64,000 nucleotides of DNA, from positions 96,908 to 160,907 of the forward strand of contig JACEEZ010016411.1 in NCBI GenBank assembly GCA_016584305.1, written 5' to 3'. A program made the translations under genes and the position numbers. Source of the DNA: Chionoecetes opilio (taxonomy: Eukaryota > Arthropoda > Malacostraca > Decapoda > Majidae). The notes under the pieces are model-generated. The model worked only from the letters and a program-made list of their open reading frames with translations. It searched no databases and was not told where the DNA came from. Numbering within the stretch: position 1 is the stretch's first letter; each line of letters opens with the position of its first letter. Of the stretch, positions 13,688-28,600 are shown piece by piece.

Positions 13688-15307
13688 CACATTTTGAGTT
13701 TGAGTTAAAGCATTATCATAGGGTAAATTCCTTCTATTAATGATATAACACTGCAATTAAGAAGAAACTATGAAAAACACGTATAATATACAATTGTATC
13801 ACAATATAGAGTCTCAAACTCCTATTATAAGCTTACAATAGTTTAAAATAGCAATTTCTAACGAAAACAACTATAATTCCCTATTTTGAATTTCTCTATC
13901 AGAAAAAGGGCTGAATAATGTCAATTTTCGAAATTTTTGAGCCCTTCAAAAATACATTAAAACACTTGAAAAAACGTTGTTTTTAGGAATAAAATTGATA
14001 CATAAATATCATGACAAATACATATATAAAGCTCATAATATTTTAAAATATAGTTGTGTAAAAGTGCTGAATAATGTCAAATTTCGACATTTTTTAGGCT
14101 TTCAAAAATACATTAAAAAACTTGAAAAAACGTTGTTTGTAAGATTAAAATTGATATTTAAATTGCATGAAAAATACATATTTTTAGCTATTAATTTTGT
14201 AAAATATAGTTATAGCAAATATCAAATGTTATTTAACTACAAATTTAAGAAATATACTTCAATTTGTAGAAAAAAAAAACTCTTCAATGATAACTAGCTA
14301 AAATCATTGAAAACACTACATCTTATGGGTTTATAGCAATAGGATAAGTAAAACTACTTGTATATATACAATAAAACTACACTTTACAAGCAACTATGAA
14401 AAACGCTTGCAATATACCGTTATATCACAATAAATAACCTCTTACTCTTCTATTTAATAGCTTAATGTAATGTAAGCTACTTATAGGTGCAAATTATTCT
14501 AAAAAAAGGACTGTATACTTCAAATTGTTGGAAAACAGCTATATATCACCGATAAATAGCTAAAATCATTGAAAAGAGCACATTTTGAGGGTATAAAGCA
14601 TTATCATCAGTTAAATTCCTTCTATTTATGGTATAACACTGCAATACAAGAAACTATGAAAAACACGTGTAATATACAATTGTATCACAATATGGAGTCT
14701 CAAACTCCTATTATAAGCTTAATGTAGTTTAAAATAGCATTTTCGAACGAAAACAACTATAATACCACTATTTGAATTTCTCTATTAAAAAATGGGCCGA
14801 ATATTGTCAATTTTCGATATTTTTTAGCCCTTCAGAAATAAATTAAAACACTTGAAAAAACGTTGTTTTTAAGATTGAAATGAATACCTAAATTTCATGA
14901 AAAATACATATTTTAAGCTCATAATATTGTAAAATATAGTTGTGTAAAAGGGCAGAATAATTTCAAATTTCGTTATTTTTTAGCCCTTCTAAAATACATT
15001 AAAATACTTGAAAAAATGGTATTTTTAAGATTAAAATTGATACCTAAATTTGATGAAAAATACATATTTGTAGCTCATAATATTGTAAAATATAGTTGTG
15101 TAAAAGTGCTTAATAATGTCATATTTCGACATTTTTAACCTTTCAAAAATACATAAAATACTTGAAAAAACATTGTTTTTAAGATTAAAATAGATACCTA
15201 AATTTCATGAAAAATACATATATTTAGCTATTATTTTTTTTAAATATAGTTGTAGCAAATATCAAAAGCTATTTAGCTACAGATATAAAGAAATATACTT
15301 CAATTTG

Positions 15308-15517
15308 TACAATAACGCTACAGTTTACAAGAAACTATGAAAAACGCTTGCAATATACCGTTATACCACAATAAATAACCTCTTACTCCTCTATTTATTA
15401 GCTTAATGTAATGTAAGCTACTTATAGGTGCAGATTATTCTAAAAAAGGTTTTTATACTTCAATCTGTAGGAAAACAGCTATACATCACCGATAACTGGC
15501 TAAAATCATTGAAAAGA
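15308..15517 (+). repeat. 5'-deleted A monomer fused to the end of a C block
   Basis: The closing motif of a C block (cttcaatttgta at about 15300) runs straight into caataacgctacagtttac of an A monomer. The first about 130 bp expected between them, including the cactacattttatggg start, are missing. The shared letters at the join are tgta. A normal B monomer follows at about 15518. This is a local deletion within the array. Confidence 0.8.
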
Positions 15518-18500
15518 ACAAATTTTGATTGTATATAGCATTATCATAAGTAAAATTCCTTCTATTTATTATATAACACTACAATATACAAGAAACTATG
15601 AAAAACACGTGTAATATACAATTGTATCACAATATAGAGTCTCAAACTCCTATTATAAGCTTATAGTAGATTAAAATAGCATTTTCTAACGAAAACAACT
15701 ATAATACCACATTTTGAATTTCTCCATCAAAAAAAGGGCTGAATAATGTCAATTTTCGACATTTTTTAGCCCTTCATAAATACACTAAAACACTCGAAAA
15801 ACGTTGTTTTTAAGATAAAAAATTATACCTAAATTTCATGAAAAATACATATCTTAAGCTCATTATATTGTAAAATATACTTGTGTAAAAGTGCAGAATA
15901 ATGTCATATATCGACATTTTTTAGCCCTTCTAAAATACATTAAAATACTTGAAAAAACGTTGTTTTTAAGATTAAAATTGATACCTAAATTTTATGAAAA
16001 ATACATATTTTTAGCTCATAATATTATAAAATATAGTTGTGTAAAAGTACTTAATAATGTCAAATTTCGACATTTTTTAGCCTTTCAAAAACACATAAAA
16101 TACTTAAAAAAACATTGTTTTTAAGATAAAAATAGATACCTAAATTTCATGAAAAATACATATATTTAGCTATTAATTTTTTAAAATATAGTTGTAGCAA
16201 ATATCAAAAGCTATTTAGCTACAGATATAAAGAAATATGTAAAAAATATGTAGAAATCTACAATAAGTAGAAAAAAACAACTCTCCACTGATAACTTGCT
16301 AAAATCATTGAAAACACTACATTTTATGGGTTTATAGCAATATGATAAGTAAAACTACTTGTATATATGCAATAACGCTACAGTTTAAAGAAACTATGAA
16401 AAACGCTTACAATATACCGTTATATCACAATAAATAACCTCTTACCCTTCTATTTGTTAGCTAATTGTAATGAAAGCTATTTATAGGTGCAAATTATTCT
16501 AAAAAAAGGATTGTATACTTCAAATTGTAGGAAAACAGCTATATATCACCGATAACTAGGTAAAATCATTGAAAAGAACACATTTTGAGGGTATAAAGCA
16601 TTATCATCAGTTAAATGCCTTCTATTTATGATATAATAAATACTACAATCTACAAGAAACTATGAAAAACACGTGTAATATACAATTGTATCACAATATA
16701 GAGTCTCAAACTCCTATTATAAGCATTACAATAGGTTAAAATTTCATTTTCTAACGAAAACAACTATAATACCACATTTTGAATTTCTCTATCAAAAAAG
16801 GGCTGAATAATGTCAATTTTCAACATTTTTTAGCCCTTCAAAAATACATTAAAACACTTGAAAAAACGTTGTTTTTAAGATAAAAAATGATACCTAAATT
16901 TCATGAAAAATACATATTTTAAGCTCATAATATTGTAAAATATAGTTGTGTAAAAGTGCAGAATAATGTCAAATTTCGACATTTTTTAGCCCTTCAAAAA
17001 TACATTAAAATACTTGAAAAAACGTTGTTTTAAGATTAAAATTGATACCTAAATTTCATGAAAAATACATATTTTAAGCTCATAATATTGTAAAATATAG
17101 TTGTGAAAAAGTGCTGAATAATATCAAATTTCGACATTTTTTAGCCTTTCAAAAATACATTAAAATACTTGAAAGAATATTGTTTTTAAAATTAAAATTG
17201 ATACCTAAATTTCATTAAAAATACATATTTTTAGCTATTAATTTTGTAAAATATAGTTGTAGCAAATATCAAAAATCTATTTAACTACCGATATAAAGGA
17301 ATATACTTCAATTTGTAGAAAAAATCAGCTCTTCACTGATAACTAGCTAAAATCATTGAAAACACTACATTTTATGGGTTTATAGCAATATGATAAGTAA
17401 AACTACTTGTATTTATACAATAACGCTACATTTTACAAGAAACTATGAAAAACGCTTGCAATATACCGTTATATCACAATAAATAACCTCCTACTCTTCT
17501 ATTTAATAGCTTAATGTAATGTAAGCTACTTATAGGTGCAAATTATTCTAAAAAAAGGATTGTATACTTCAATTTGTAGAAAAACAGCTATATATCACCG
17601 ATAACTAGCTAAAATCATTGAAAAGATTACATTTTGAGGGTATAAAGCATTATCGTAAGGTAAATTCCTTCTATTTATGATATAACACTACAATTTACAA
17701 GAGACTATGAAAAACACGTGTAATATACAATTGTATAACAATATAGAGTATCAAACTCCTATTATAAGCCTACAGTAGTTTAAAATAGCATTTTCTAACG
17801 AAAACAACTATAATACCACATTTTGAATTTCTCTATCAGGTATAGGGCTGAATAATGTCAATTTTCGACATTTTTTTGCCCATCAAAAATGCATTAAAAC
17901 ACTTGAAAAAACGTTGTTTTTAAGATTAAAATGAATACCTAAATTTCATGAAAAATACATATTTTAAGCTCATAATATTGTAAAATATAGTTGTGAAAAA
18001 GTGCTGAATAATGTCAAATTTCGACATTTTTTAGCCTTTCTAAAATACATTAAAATACTTGAAAAAACGTTATTTTTATGATTAAAATTGATACATAAAT
18101 TTCATGAAAAATACATATTTTTAGCTATTAATTTTGTAAAATATAGTTGTAGAAAATATCAAAAGCTATTTAGCTACAGATATAAAGAAATATCATTCAA
18201 TTTGTAGAAAAAAACAAGTCTTCACTGATAAATTGCTAAAATCATTGAAAACACTACATTTTATGGCTCTATAGCAATATGATAAGTAAAACTATTTGTA
18301 TATATACAATAACGCTACAGTTTAAAGAAACTATGAAAAACGCTTACAATATACTATTATATCACAATAAATAACCTCTTACTCTTCTATTTATTAGCTT
18401 AATGTAATGTAAGCTACTTTTAGGTGCAAATTATTCTAAAAAAAGGATTTTATACTTCAATTTGTAGGGAAAACAGTTATATATCAATGGTAACTAGCTA

Positions 18501-20889
18501 AAATCATTGAAAAGAACACATTTTGAGGGTATAAAGCATTATCATAAGTTAAATTCCTTCTATTTATTATATAACACTACAATATACAAGAAACTATGAA
18601 AAACACGTGTAATATACAATTGTATCACAATATAGAGTCTCAAACTCCTATTATACGCTTACAATTGTTTAAAATAGCATTTTCTAACGAAAACAACTAT
18701 AATACCATATTTTGAATTTCTCTATCAAAAAAAGGGCTGAATAATGTCAATTTTCGACATTTTTTATCCCTTCATAAATACATTAAAAAACTTGAAAAAA
18801 CGTTGTTTTTAAGATTAAAATGAATACATAAATTTCATGAAAAATACATATTTATAGCTCATAATATTGTAAAATATAGTTGTGTAAAAGTGCTTAATAA
18901 TGTCAAAGTTCGACATTTTTGAGCCTATCAAAAATACATTAAAACACTTGAAAAAACGTTGTTTATAAGATTAAAATTGATAACTAAATTTCATGAGAAA
19001 TACATATTTTAAGCTCATAATATTGTAAAATATAGTTGTGAAAAAGTGCTGAATAATGTCAAATTTCGACATTTTTTAGCCATTCATATATACATTAAAA
19101 TACTTGAAAAAACGTTGTTTTTATGATAAAAATTTATACCTAAATTTCATGAAAAATACATATTTTTAGCTATTAATTTTGTAAAATATAGTTGTAGAAA
19201 ATATCAAAAGCTATTTAGCTACCGAAATAAAGAATTATACTTAAATTTGTAGAAAAAAACAGCTCTTCACTGATAACTAGCTAAAATCATTGAAAACACT
19301 ACATTTTATGGGTTTATAGCAATATGATAAGTAAAACTACTTGTATATATACAATAACATTACAGTTTACAAGAAACTATGAAAAACGCTTGCAATATAC
19401 CATTATATCACAATCAATAACCTCTTACTCTTCTATTTGTTAGCTTATTGTAATGTAAGCTACTTATAAGTGCAAATTATTCTAAAAAAAGGATTGTATA
19501 CTTTAAATTGTAGGAAAACAGGTATATATCACCGATAACTAGCTAAAATCATTGAAAAGAACATGTTTTGAGGGTATAAAACATTATCATCAGTTAAATT
19601 CCTTCTTTGTATGATATAACACTACAATATACAAGAAACTATGAAAAACACGTGTAATATACAATTGTATTACAATATAGAATCTCAAACTCCTATTATA
19701 AGCTTACAATAGTTTAAAATAGCATTTTCTAAGGAAAATAACTATAATACCACATTTTGAATTTCTATATCAAAAAAGGGCTGAATAATGTCAATTTTCG
19801 ACTTTTTTTAGACCTTCAAAAATACATTAAAACACTTGAAAAAACGTTGTTTTTAAGATAAAAAATGATACCTAAATTTAATGAAATATATATATTTTAA
19901 GCGCATAATATTGTAAAATATAGTTGTGTAAAAGTGCAGAATAATGTCAAATTTCGACATTTTTTAGCCCTGCAAAAATACATTAAAATACTTGAAAAAA
20001 CGTTGTTTTAAGATTAAAATTGATACATAAATTTCATAATAAATGCATATTTTTAGCTCATAATATTGTAAAATATAGTTGTGTAACAGTGCTTAATAAT
20101 ATCAAATTTCGACATTTTTTAGCCTATCAAAAATACATTAAAACACTTGAAAAAACGTTGTTTTTAGGATTAAAATTGATAACTAAATTTCATGAAAAAT
20201 ACATATTTTACGCTCATAATATTGTAAAATATAGTTGTGAAAAAGTGTCGAATAATGTCAAACTTCGACATTTTTTAGCCTTTCAAAAATACATTAAAAT
20301 ACTTGAAAAAATATTGTTTTAAAGATTAAAATTGATACCTAAATTTAATTAAAAATACATATTCCTAGCTATTAATTTTGTAAAATATAGTTTTAGCAAA
20401 TATCAAAAATCTATTTAGCTACCGATATAAAGGAATATACTTCAATTTGTAGAAAAAAACAGCTCTTCACTGATAACTAGCTAAAATCATTATAAACACT
20501 ACATTTTATGGGTTTATAGCAATATGATAAGTAAAACTACATGTATATATACAATAACGCTACAGTTTACAAGAAACTATGAAAAACGCTTGCATTATAC
20601 CGTTATATCACAATAAATAACCTCTTACTCTTCTATTGTATAGCTTAATGTAATGTAAACTACTTATAGGTGCAAATTATTCTAAAAAAAGGATTGTATA
20701 CTTCAAATTGTAGGAAAACAGCTATATATCACCGATAACTAGCTAAAATCATTGAAAAGAATACATTTTGAGGGTATAAACCATTATCGTAAGGTAAATT
20801 CCTTCTATTTATGATATAACACTACAATTTACAAGAGACTATGAAAAACACGTGTAATATACATTTGTATCACAATATAGAGTATCAAA

Positions 20890-23800
20890 CTCCTATTATA
20901 AGCTTACAGTAGTTTAAAATAGCATTTTCTAACGAAGACAGCTATAATACTACATTTTGAATTTTTCTATCAAAAAGAGGGCTGAATAATGTCAATTTTC
21001 GACATTTTTTAGCCCTACAAAAATATATTAAAACACTTGAAAAAACGTTGTTTCTAAGATTAAAATTAATACCTAAATTTCTTGAAAAATGCATATTTTA
21101 AGCTCATATTAATGTAAAATATATTTGTGTAAAAGTGCTGAATAATGTCAAATTTCGACATTTTTTAGCCCTTCAAAAATACATTAAAATACTTGAAAAG
21201 ACGTTGTTTTTAAAATTAATATTGATACCTAAATTTCATGAAAAATACATATTTTTAGCTCATAATATTGTAAAATATAGTTGCGTAAAAGTGCTTAATA
21301 ATGTTAATTTTCGACATTATTTAGCCTTGCAAAAATACATTCAAATACTTGAAAAAACGTTGTTTTTGAGATTAAAATTGATACCTAAATTTCATAAAAA
21401 ATACATATTTTAAGCTCATAATATTGTAAAATATAGTTGTGTAAAAGTGCAGAATAATATCAAATTTCGACATTTTTTAGCCCTTCAAAAATACATTCAA
21501 ATACTTGAAAAAACGTTGTTTTAATGATTAAAATTTATACCTAAATATCATGAAAAATACATATTTTTACCTATTATTTTTGTCAAATATAGTTGTAGAA
21601 AATATCAAAAGCTATTTAGCTACCGAAATAAAGAATTATACTTCAATTTGTAGAAAAAAACAACTCTTCAATGATAACTAGCTAAAATCATTGAAAACAC
21701 TACATTTTATGGATAGCAAGATGATAAGTAAAACTACTTGTATATATACAATAACACTACAGTTAACAAGAAACTATGAAAAACGCTTACAATATACCAT
21801 TATATCACAATAAATAACCTCTTACTCTTCTATTTGTTAGCTAATTGTAATGTAAGCTACTTATAAATGCAAATTATTCTAAAAAAAGGATTGTATACTT
21901 CAAATTGTAGGAAAACACCTATATATCACCAATAACTAGCTAAAATCATTGAAAAGAACACATTTTGAGAGTGTAAAGCATTATTATCAGTTAAATTCCT
22001 TCTATTTATGATATAACACTACAATATACAAGAAACTATGAAAAACACATGTAATATACAATTGTTTACAATATGGAGTCTCAAACTCCTATTATAAGCT
22101 TACAGTAGTTTAAAATAGCATTTTCTAACGAAAACAACTATAATACCACATTTTGAAATTCTCTATTAAAAAATGTGCCGAATATTGTCAATTTTTGATA
22201 TTTTGTATCCCTTCAAAAATACATTAAAACACTTGAAAAAACGTTGTTTTTAAGATTAAAATGAATACCTAAATTTCATGAAAAATACATATTTTAAGCT
22301 CATAATATTGTAAAATATAGTTGTGTAAAAGTGCAGAATAATGTCATATTTCGACATTTTTTAGCCTATCAAAAATACATTAAAACACTTGAAAAAAAAT
22401 TGTTTTTAAGATTAAAATTGATACGTAAATATCATGAAAAATACATATTTTAAGCTCATAATTTTGTAAAATATAATTGTGTAAAAGTGCAGAATAATGT
22501 CAAATTTCGACATTTTTTAGCCTATCAAAAATACATTAAAACACTTGAAAAAAAGTTGTTTATAAGATTAAAATTGATACCTAAATTTCATGAGAAATAC
22601 ATATTTTAAGCTCATAATTTTGTAAAATATAGTTGTGAAAAAGGGCTGAATAATGTCAAATTTCGACATTTTGTAGCCTTTCAAAAATACATTAAAATAC
22701 TTGAAAAAATATTGTTTTTAAGATTAAAATTGATACATAAATTTCATAAAAAATACATATTTTTAGCTATTAATTTTGTAAAATATATTTGTAGCAAATA
22801 TCAAAAAGCTATTTAGCAACCGATATAAAGGAACATACTTCAATTTGTAGAAGAAAAAAAACTCTTCACTGATAACTAGCTAAAATCATTGAAAACACTA
22901 CATTTTATGGGTTTATAGCAATATGATAAGTAAAACTACTTTTATATATACAATAACGCTACAGTTTACAAGAAACTAAGAAAAACTTGCAATATACCGT
23001 AATATAACAATAAATATCCTCTTACTCTTCTATTTATTAGCCTAATGTAATGTAAGCTATTTATAGGTGCAAATTATTCTAAAAAAATTATTGTATACTT
23101 CAATTTGTAGAAAAACAGCTATATATCACCGATAACTAGCTAAAATCATTGAAAAGAACACATTTTGAGGGTATAAAGCATTATCATAAGTTAAATTCCT
23201 TCTATTTATGATAAAAAACTACAATTTACTAGAGCCTATGAAAAACAGGTGTAATATACAATTGTATCACAATATAGAGTATCAAACTCCTATTATAAGC
23301 TGACAGTAGTTTAAAATAGCATTTTCTAACGAAGACAGCTATAATACTACATTTTGAATTTCTCTATCAAAAAGAGGGCTGAATAATGTCAATTTTCGAC
23401 ATTTTTTAGCCCTACAAAAATATATTAAAACACTTGAAAAAACGTTGTTTCTAAGATTAAAATTAATACCTAAATTTCTTGAAAAATGCATATTTTAAGC
23501 TCATATTAATGTAAAATATATTTGTGTAAAAGTGCTGAATAATGTCAAATTTCGACATTTTTTAGCCCTTCAAAAATACATTAAAATACTTGAAAAGACG
23601 TTGTTTTTAAAATTAATATTGATACCTAAATTTCATGAAAAATACATATTTTTAGCTCATAATATTGTAAAATATAGTTGCGTAAAAGTGCTTAATAATG
23701 TTAATTTTCGACATTATTTAGCCTTGCAAAAATACATTCAAATACTTGAAAAAACGTTGTTTTTGAGATTAAAATTGATACCTAAATTTCATAAAAAATA

Positions 23801-25690
23801 CATATTTTAAGCTCATAATATTGTAAAATATAGTTGTGTAAAAGTGCAGAATAATATCAAATTTCGACATTTTTTAGCCATTCAAAAATACATTCAAATA
23901 CTTGAAAAAACGTTGTTTTAATGATTAACATTTATACCTAAATATCATGAAAAATACATATTTTTACCTATTATTTTGTCAAATATAGTTGTAGAAAATA
24001 TCAAAAGCTATTTAGCTACCGAAATAAAGAATTATACTTCAATTTGTAGAAAAAAACTACTCTTCAATGATAACTAGCTAAAATCATTGAAAACACTACA
24101 TTTTATGGATAGCAAGATGATAAGTAAAACTACTTGTATATATACAATAACACTACAGTTAACAAGAAACTATGAAAAACGCTTACAATATACCATTATA
24201 TCACAATAAATAACCTCTTACTCTTCTATTTGTTAGCTAATTGTAATGTAAGCTACTTATAAATGCAAATTATTCTAAAAAAAGGATTGTATACTTCAAA
24301 TTGTAGGAAAACACCTATATATCACCAATAACTAGCTAAAATCATTGAAAAGAACACATTTTGAGAGTGTAAAGCATTATTATCAGTTAAATTCCTTCTA
24401 TTTATGATATAACACTACAATATACAAGAAACTATGAAAAACACATGTAATATACAATTGTTTACAATATGGAGTCTCAAACTCCTATTATAAGCTTACA
24501 GTAGTTTAAAATAGCATTTTCTAACGAAAACAACTATAATACCACATTTTGAAATTCTCTATTAAAAAATGTGCCGAATATTGTCAATTTTCGATATTTT
24601 GTATCCCTTCAAAAATACATTAAAACACTTGAAAAAACGTTGTTTTTAAGATTAAAATGAATACCTAAATTTCATGAAAAATACATATTTTAAGCTCATA
24701 ATATTGTAAAATATAGTTGTGTAAAAGTGCAGAATAATGTCATATTTCGACATTTTTTAGCCTATCAAAAATACATTAAAACACTTGAAAAAAAATTGTT
24801 TTTAAGATTAAAATTGATACGTAAATATCATGAAAAATACATATTTTAAGCTCATAATTTTGTAAAATATAATTGTGTAAAAGTGCAGAATAATGTCAAA
24901 TTTCGACATTTTTTAGCCTATCAAAATACATTAAAACACTTGAAAAAAAGTTGTTTATAAGATTAAAATTGATACCTAAATTTCATGAGAAATACATATT
25001 TTAAGCTCATAATTTTGTAAAATATAGTTGTGAAAAAGGGCTGAATAATGTCAAATTTCGACATTTTGTAGCCTTTCAAAATACATTAAAATACTTGAAA
25101 AAATATTGTTTTTAAGATTAAAATTGATACATAAATTTCATAAAAAATACATATTTTTAGCTATTAATTTTGTAAAATATATTTGTAGCAAATATCAAAA
25201 AGCTATTTAGCAACCGATATAAAGGAACATACTTCAATTTGTAGAAGAAAAAAAACTCTTCACTGATAACTAGCTAAAATCATTGAAAACACTACATTTT
25301 ATGGGTTTATAGCAATATGATAAGTAAAACTACTTTTATATATACAATAACGCTACAGTTTACAAGAAACTAAGAAAAACTTGCAATATACCGTAATATA
25401 ACAATAAATATCCTCTTACTCTTCTATTTATTAGCCTAATGTAATGTAAGCTACTTATAGGTGCAAATTATTCTAAAAAAATTATTGTATACTTCAATTT
25501 GTAGAAAAACAGCTATATATCACCGATAACTAGCTAAAATCATTGAAAAGAACACATTTTGAGGGTATAAAGCATTATCATAAGTTAAATTCCTTCTATT
25601 TATGATAAAAAACTACAATTTACTAGAGCCTATGAAAAACAGGTGTAATATACAATTGTATCACAATATAGAGTATCAAACTCCTATTAT
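20890..25690 (+). repeat. Near-identical 2.4-kb tandem duplication (dimeric higher-order unit)
   Basis: Two successive composite units of about 1200 bp form a dimer, repeated with offsets of 2397 and 2394 bp. For example the frame beginning at 21135 recurs at 23532 with the same 92-residue translation, and a near copy begins at 25926. Distinctive variants recur at the same place, such as the shortened ttttatggatagcaag at 21711 and 24107, and the rare gaagacagct at 20934, 23330 and 25725. Neighbouring composite units are clearly more divergent, so this duplication is recent or an assembly duplicate. Confidence 0.92.
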
Positions 25691-28600
25691 AAGCTGACAG
25701 TAGTTTAAAATAGCATTTTCTAACGAAGACAGCTATAATACTACATTTTGAATTTCTCTATCAAAAAGAGGGCTGAATAATGTCAATTTTCGACATTTTT
25801 TAGCCCTACAAAAATATATTAAAACACTTGAAAAAACGTTGTTTCTAAGATTAAAATTAATACCTAAATTTCATGAAAAATACATATTTTAAGCTCATAT
25901 TAATGTAAAATATATTTGTGTAAAAGTGCTGAATAATGTCAAATTTCGACATTTTTTAGCCCTTCAAAAATACATTAAAATACTTGAAAAGACGTTGTTT
26001 TTAAAATTAATATTGATACCTAAATTTCATGAAAAATACCTATTTTTAGCTCATAATATTGAAAAATATAGTTGCGTAAAAGTGCTTAATAATGTCAAAT
26101 ATCGACATTATTTAGCCTTTCAAAAATACATTCAAATACTTGAAAAAACGTTGTTTTTAAGATTAAAATTGATACCTAAATTTCATAAAAAATACATATT
26201 TTTAGCTATTAATTTTGTAAAATATAGTTTTAGCAAATATCAAAAGCTATTTAGCTACAAATATAAAGATATATACTTCAATTTGTAGAAAAAAGCAACT
26301 CTTCACTGATTACTAGCTAAAATCATTGAAAACACTACATTTTATGGGTTTATAACAGCATGATAAGTAAAACTACTTGTATATATACAATAACGCTATG
26401 GTTTACAAAAAACTATGAAAAACGCTTGCAATATACCGTTATATAACAATAAATAACCTCTTACTCTTCTATTTATTAGCTTAATGTAATGTAAGCTACT
26501 TATAGGTATAAATTATTCTAAAAAAACGATTGTATACTTCAATTTGTAGGAAAACAGCTATATATCACCAATAACTAGCTAAAATCATTGAAAAGAATAC
26601 ATTTTGAGGGTATAAAGCATTATCATAAGTTAAATTCCTACTATTTATGATATAACACAATAATTTACAAGAAACTGAAAAACACGTGTAATATACAATT
26701 GTATCACAATATAGTCTCAAACTCCTATTATAAGCTTACAGTATTTTAAAATAGCATTTTCTAACGAAAACAACTATAATACCACATTTTGAATTTCTCC
26801 ATAAAAAAAAGGCTCAATAATGTCAATATTCGACATCTTTTAGCCTTTCAAAAATACATTAAAATTCTTGAAAAAACGTTATTTTTAAAATTAAAATTGA
26901 TGCCAAAATTTCATAAAAAATACATATTTTTAGCTATTAATTTTGTAAAATATAGTTGTAGCAAATTTCAAAAGCTATTTAGCAACCGATATAAAAGAAT
27001 ATACTTCAATTTGTAGAAAAAAACCACTCTTCACTGATAACTAGCTAAAATCATTGAAAACACTACATTTTATGGGTTTATAGCAATATGATAAGTAAAA
27101 CTACTGGTATATATACAATAACGCTACAGTTTACAAGAAACTATGAAAAACGCTTGCAATATACCGTTATATCACAATAAATAACCTCTTACTCTTCTAT
27201 TTATTAGCTTAATGTAATGTAAGCTACTTATAGGTGCAAATTATTCTAAAAAAAGGATTGTATACTTCAAATTGTAGAAAAACAGCTATATATCACCGAT
27301 AACTAACTAAAATCATTGAAAAGAACACATTTTGAGGGTATAAAGCATTATCATAAGGTAAATTCCTTCTATTGATGATATAACACTACAATTTACAAGA
27401 GACTATGAAAAATACGTGTAATATACAATTATATCACAATATAGAGTCTCAAACTCCTATTATAAGGTTACAGTAGTTTAAAATAGCATTTTCTAACGAA
27501 AACAAATTTAATACTACATTTTTAATTTCTCTATCAAAAAAAGGGCTGAATAATGTCAATTTTCGACATTTTTTAGCCTTTCAAAAATACATTAAAACAC
27601 TTGAAAAAACGTTGTTTTTAAGATAAAAAATGATACCTAAATTTCACGAAAAATACATATTTTAAGCTCATAATATTGTAAAATATAGTTGTGTAAAAGT
27701 GCAGAATAATGTCAAATTTCGACATTTTTTATTCCATCAAAAATACATTAAAATACTTGAAAAAACGTTGTTTTAAGATTAAAATTGCTATATAAATTTA
27801 ATGAAAAATACATATTTTTAGCTCATAATATTGTAAAATATAGTTGTATAAAAGTGCTTAATAATGTCAAATTTCGACATTTTATAGCCTATCAAAAATA
27901 CATTAAAACACTTGAAAAAACGTTGTTTTTAAGATTAAAATTGATACGTAAATTTCATGAAAAATACATATTATAAGCATATAATATTGTAAAATATAGT
28001 TGTGTAAAAGTGAAGAATAATGTCAAATTTCGACATTTTTAGCCTATCAAAAATACACTAAAACACTTGAAAAAACGTTGTTTTTAAGATTAAAATTTAT
28101 ATCTAAATTTCATGAAAAATACATATTTTAAGCTCATAATATTGTAAAATATAGTTGTGAAAAAGTGCTGAATAATGTCAAATTTCGACATTTTTTAGCC
28201 TTTCAAAAATACATTAAAATACTTGAAAAAATATTGTTTTAAGATTAAAATTGATACCTAAATTTCATAAAAAATACACATTTTTATCTATTAATTTTGT
28301 AAAATATTGTTGTAGCAAATATCGAAAAGCTATTTAACTACCGATATAAAGGAATATACTTCAATTTGTAGAAAAAAAAACTCGTCACTGATAACTAGCT
28401 AAAATCATTGAAAACACTACATTTTATGGGTTTATAGCAATATGATAAGTAAATCTACTTGTATATATACAATAACGCTACAGTTTACAAGAAACTATGA
28501 AAAACGCTAGCAATATACCGTTATATCACAATAAAGAACCTCTTACTCTTCTATTTATTAGCTTGATGTAATGTAAGCTACTTATAGGTGCAAATTATTC

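Noticed and set aside
27720..27760. CENP-B-box-like site in C monomers (tttcgacatttttt)
   Set aside because: Only the TTCG part fits; the required downstream CGGG is absent.
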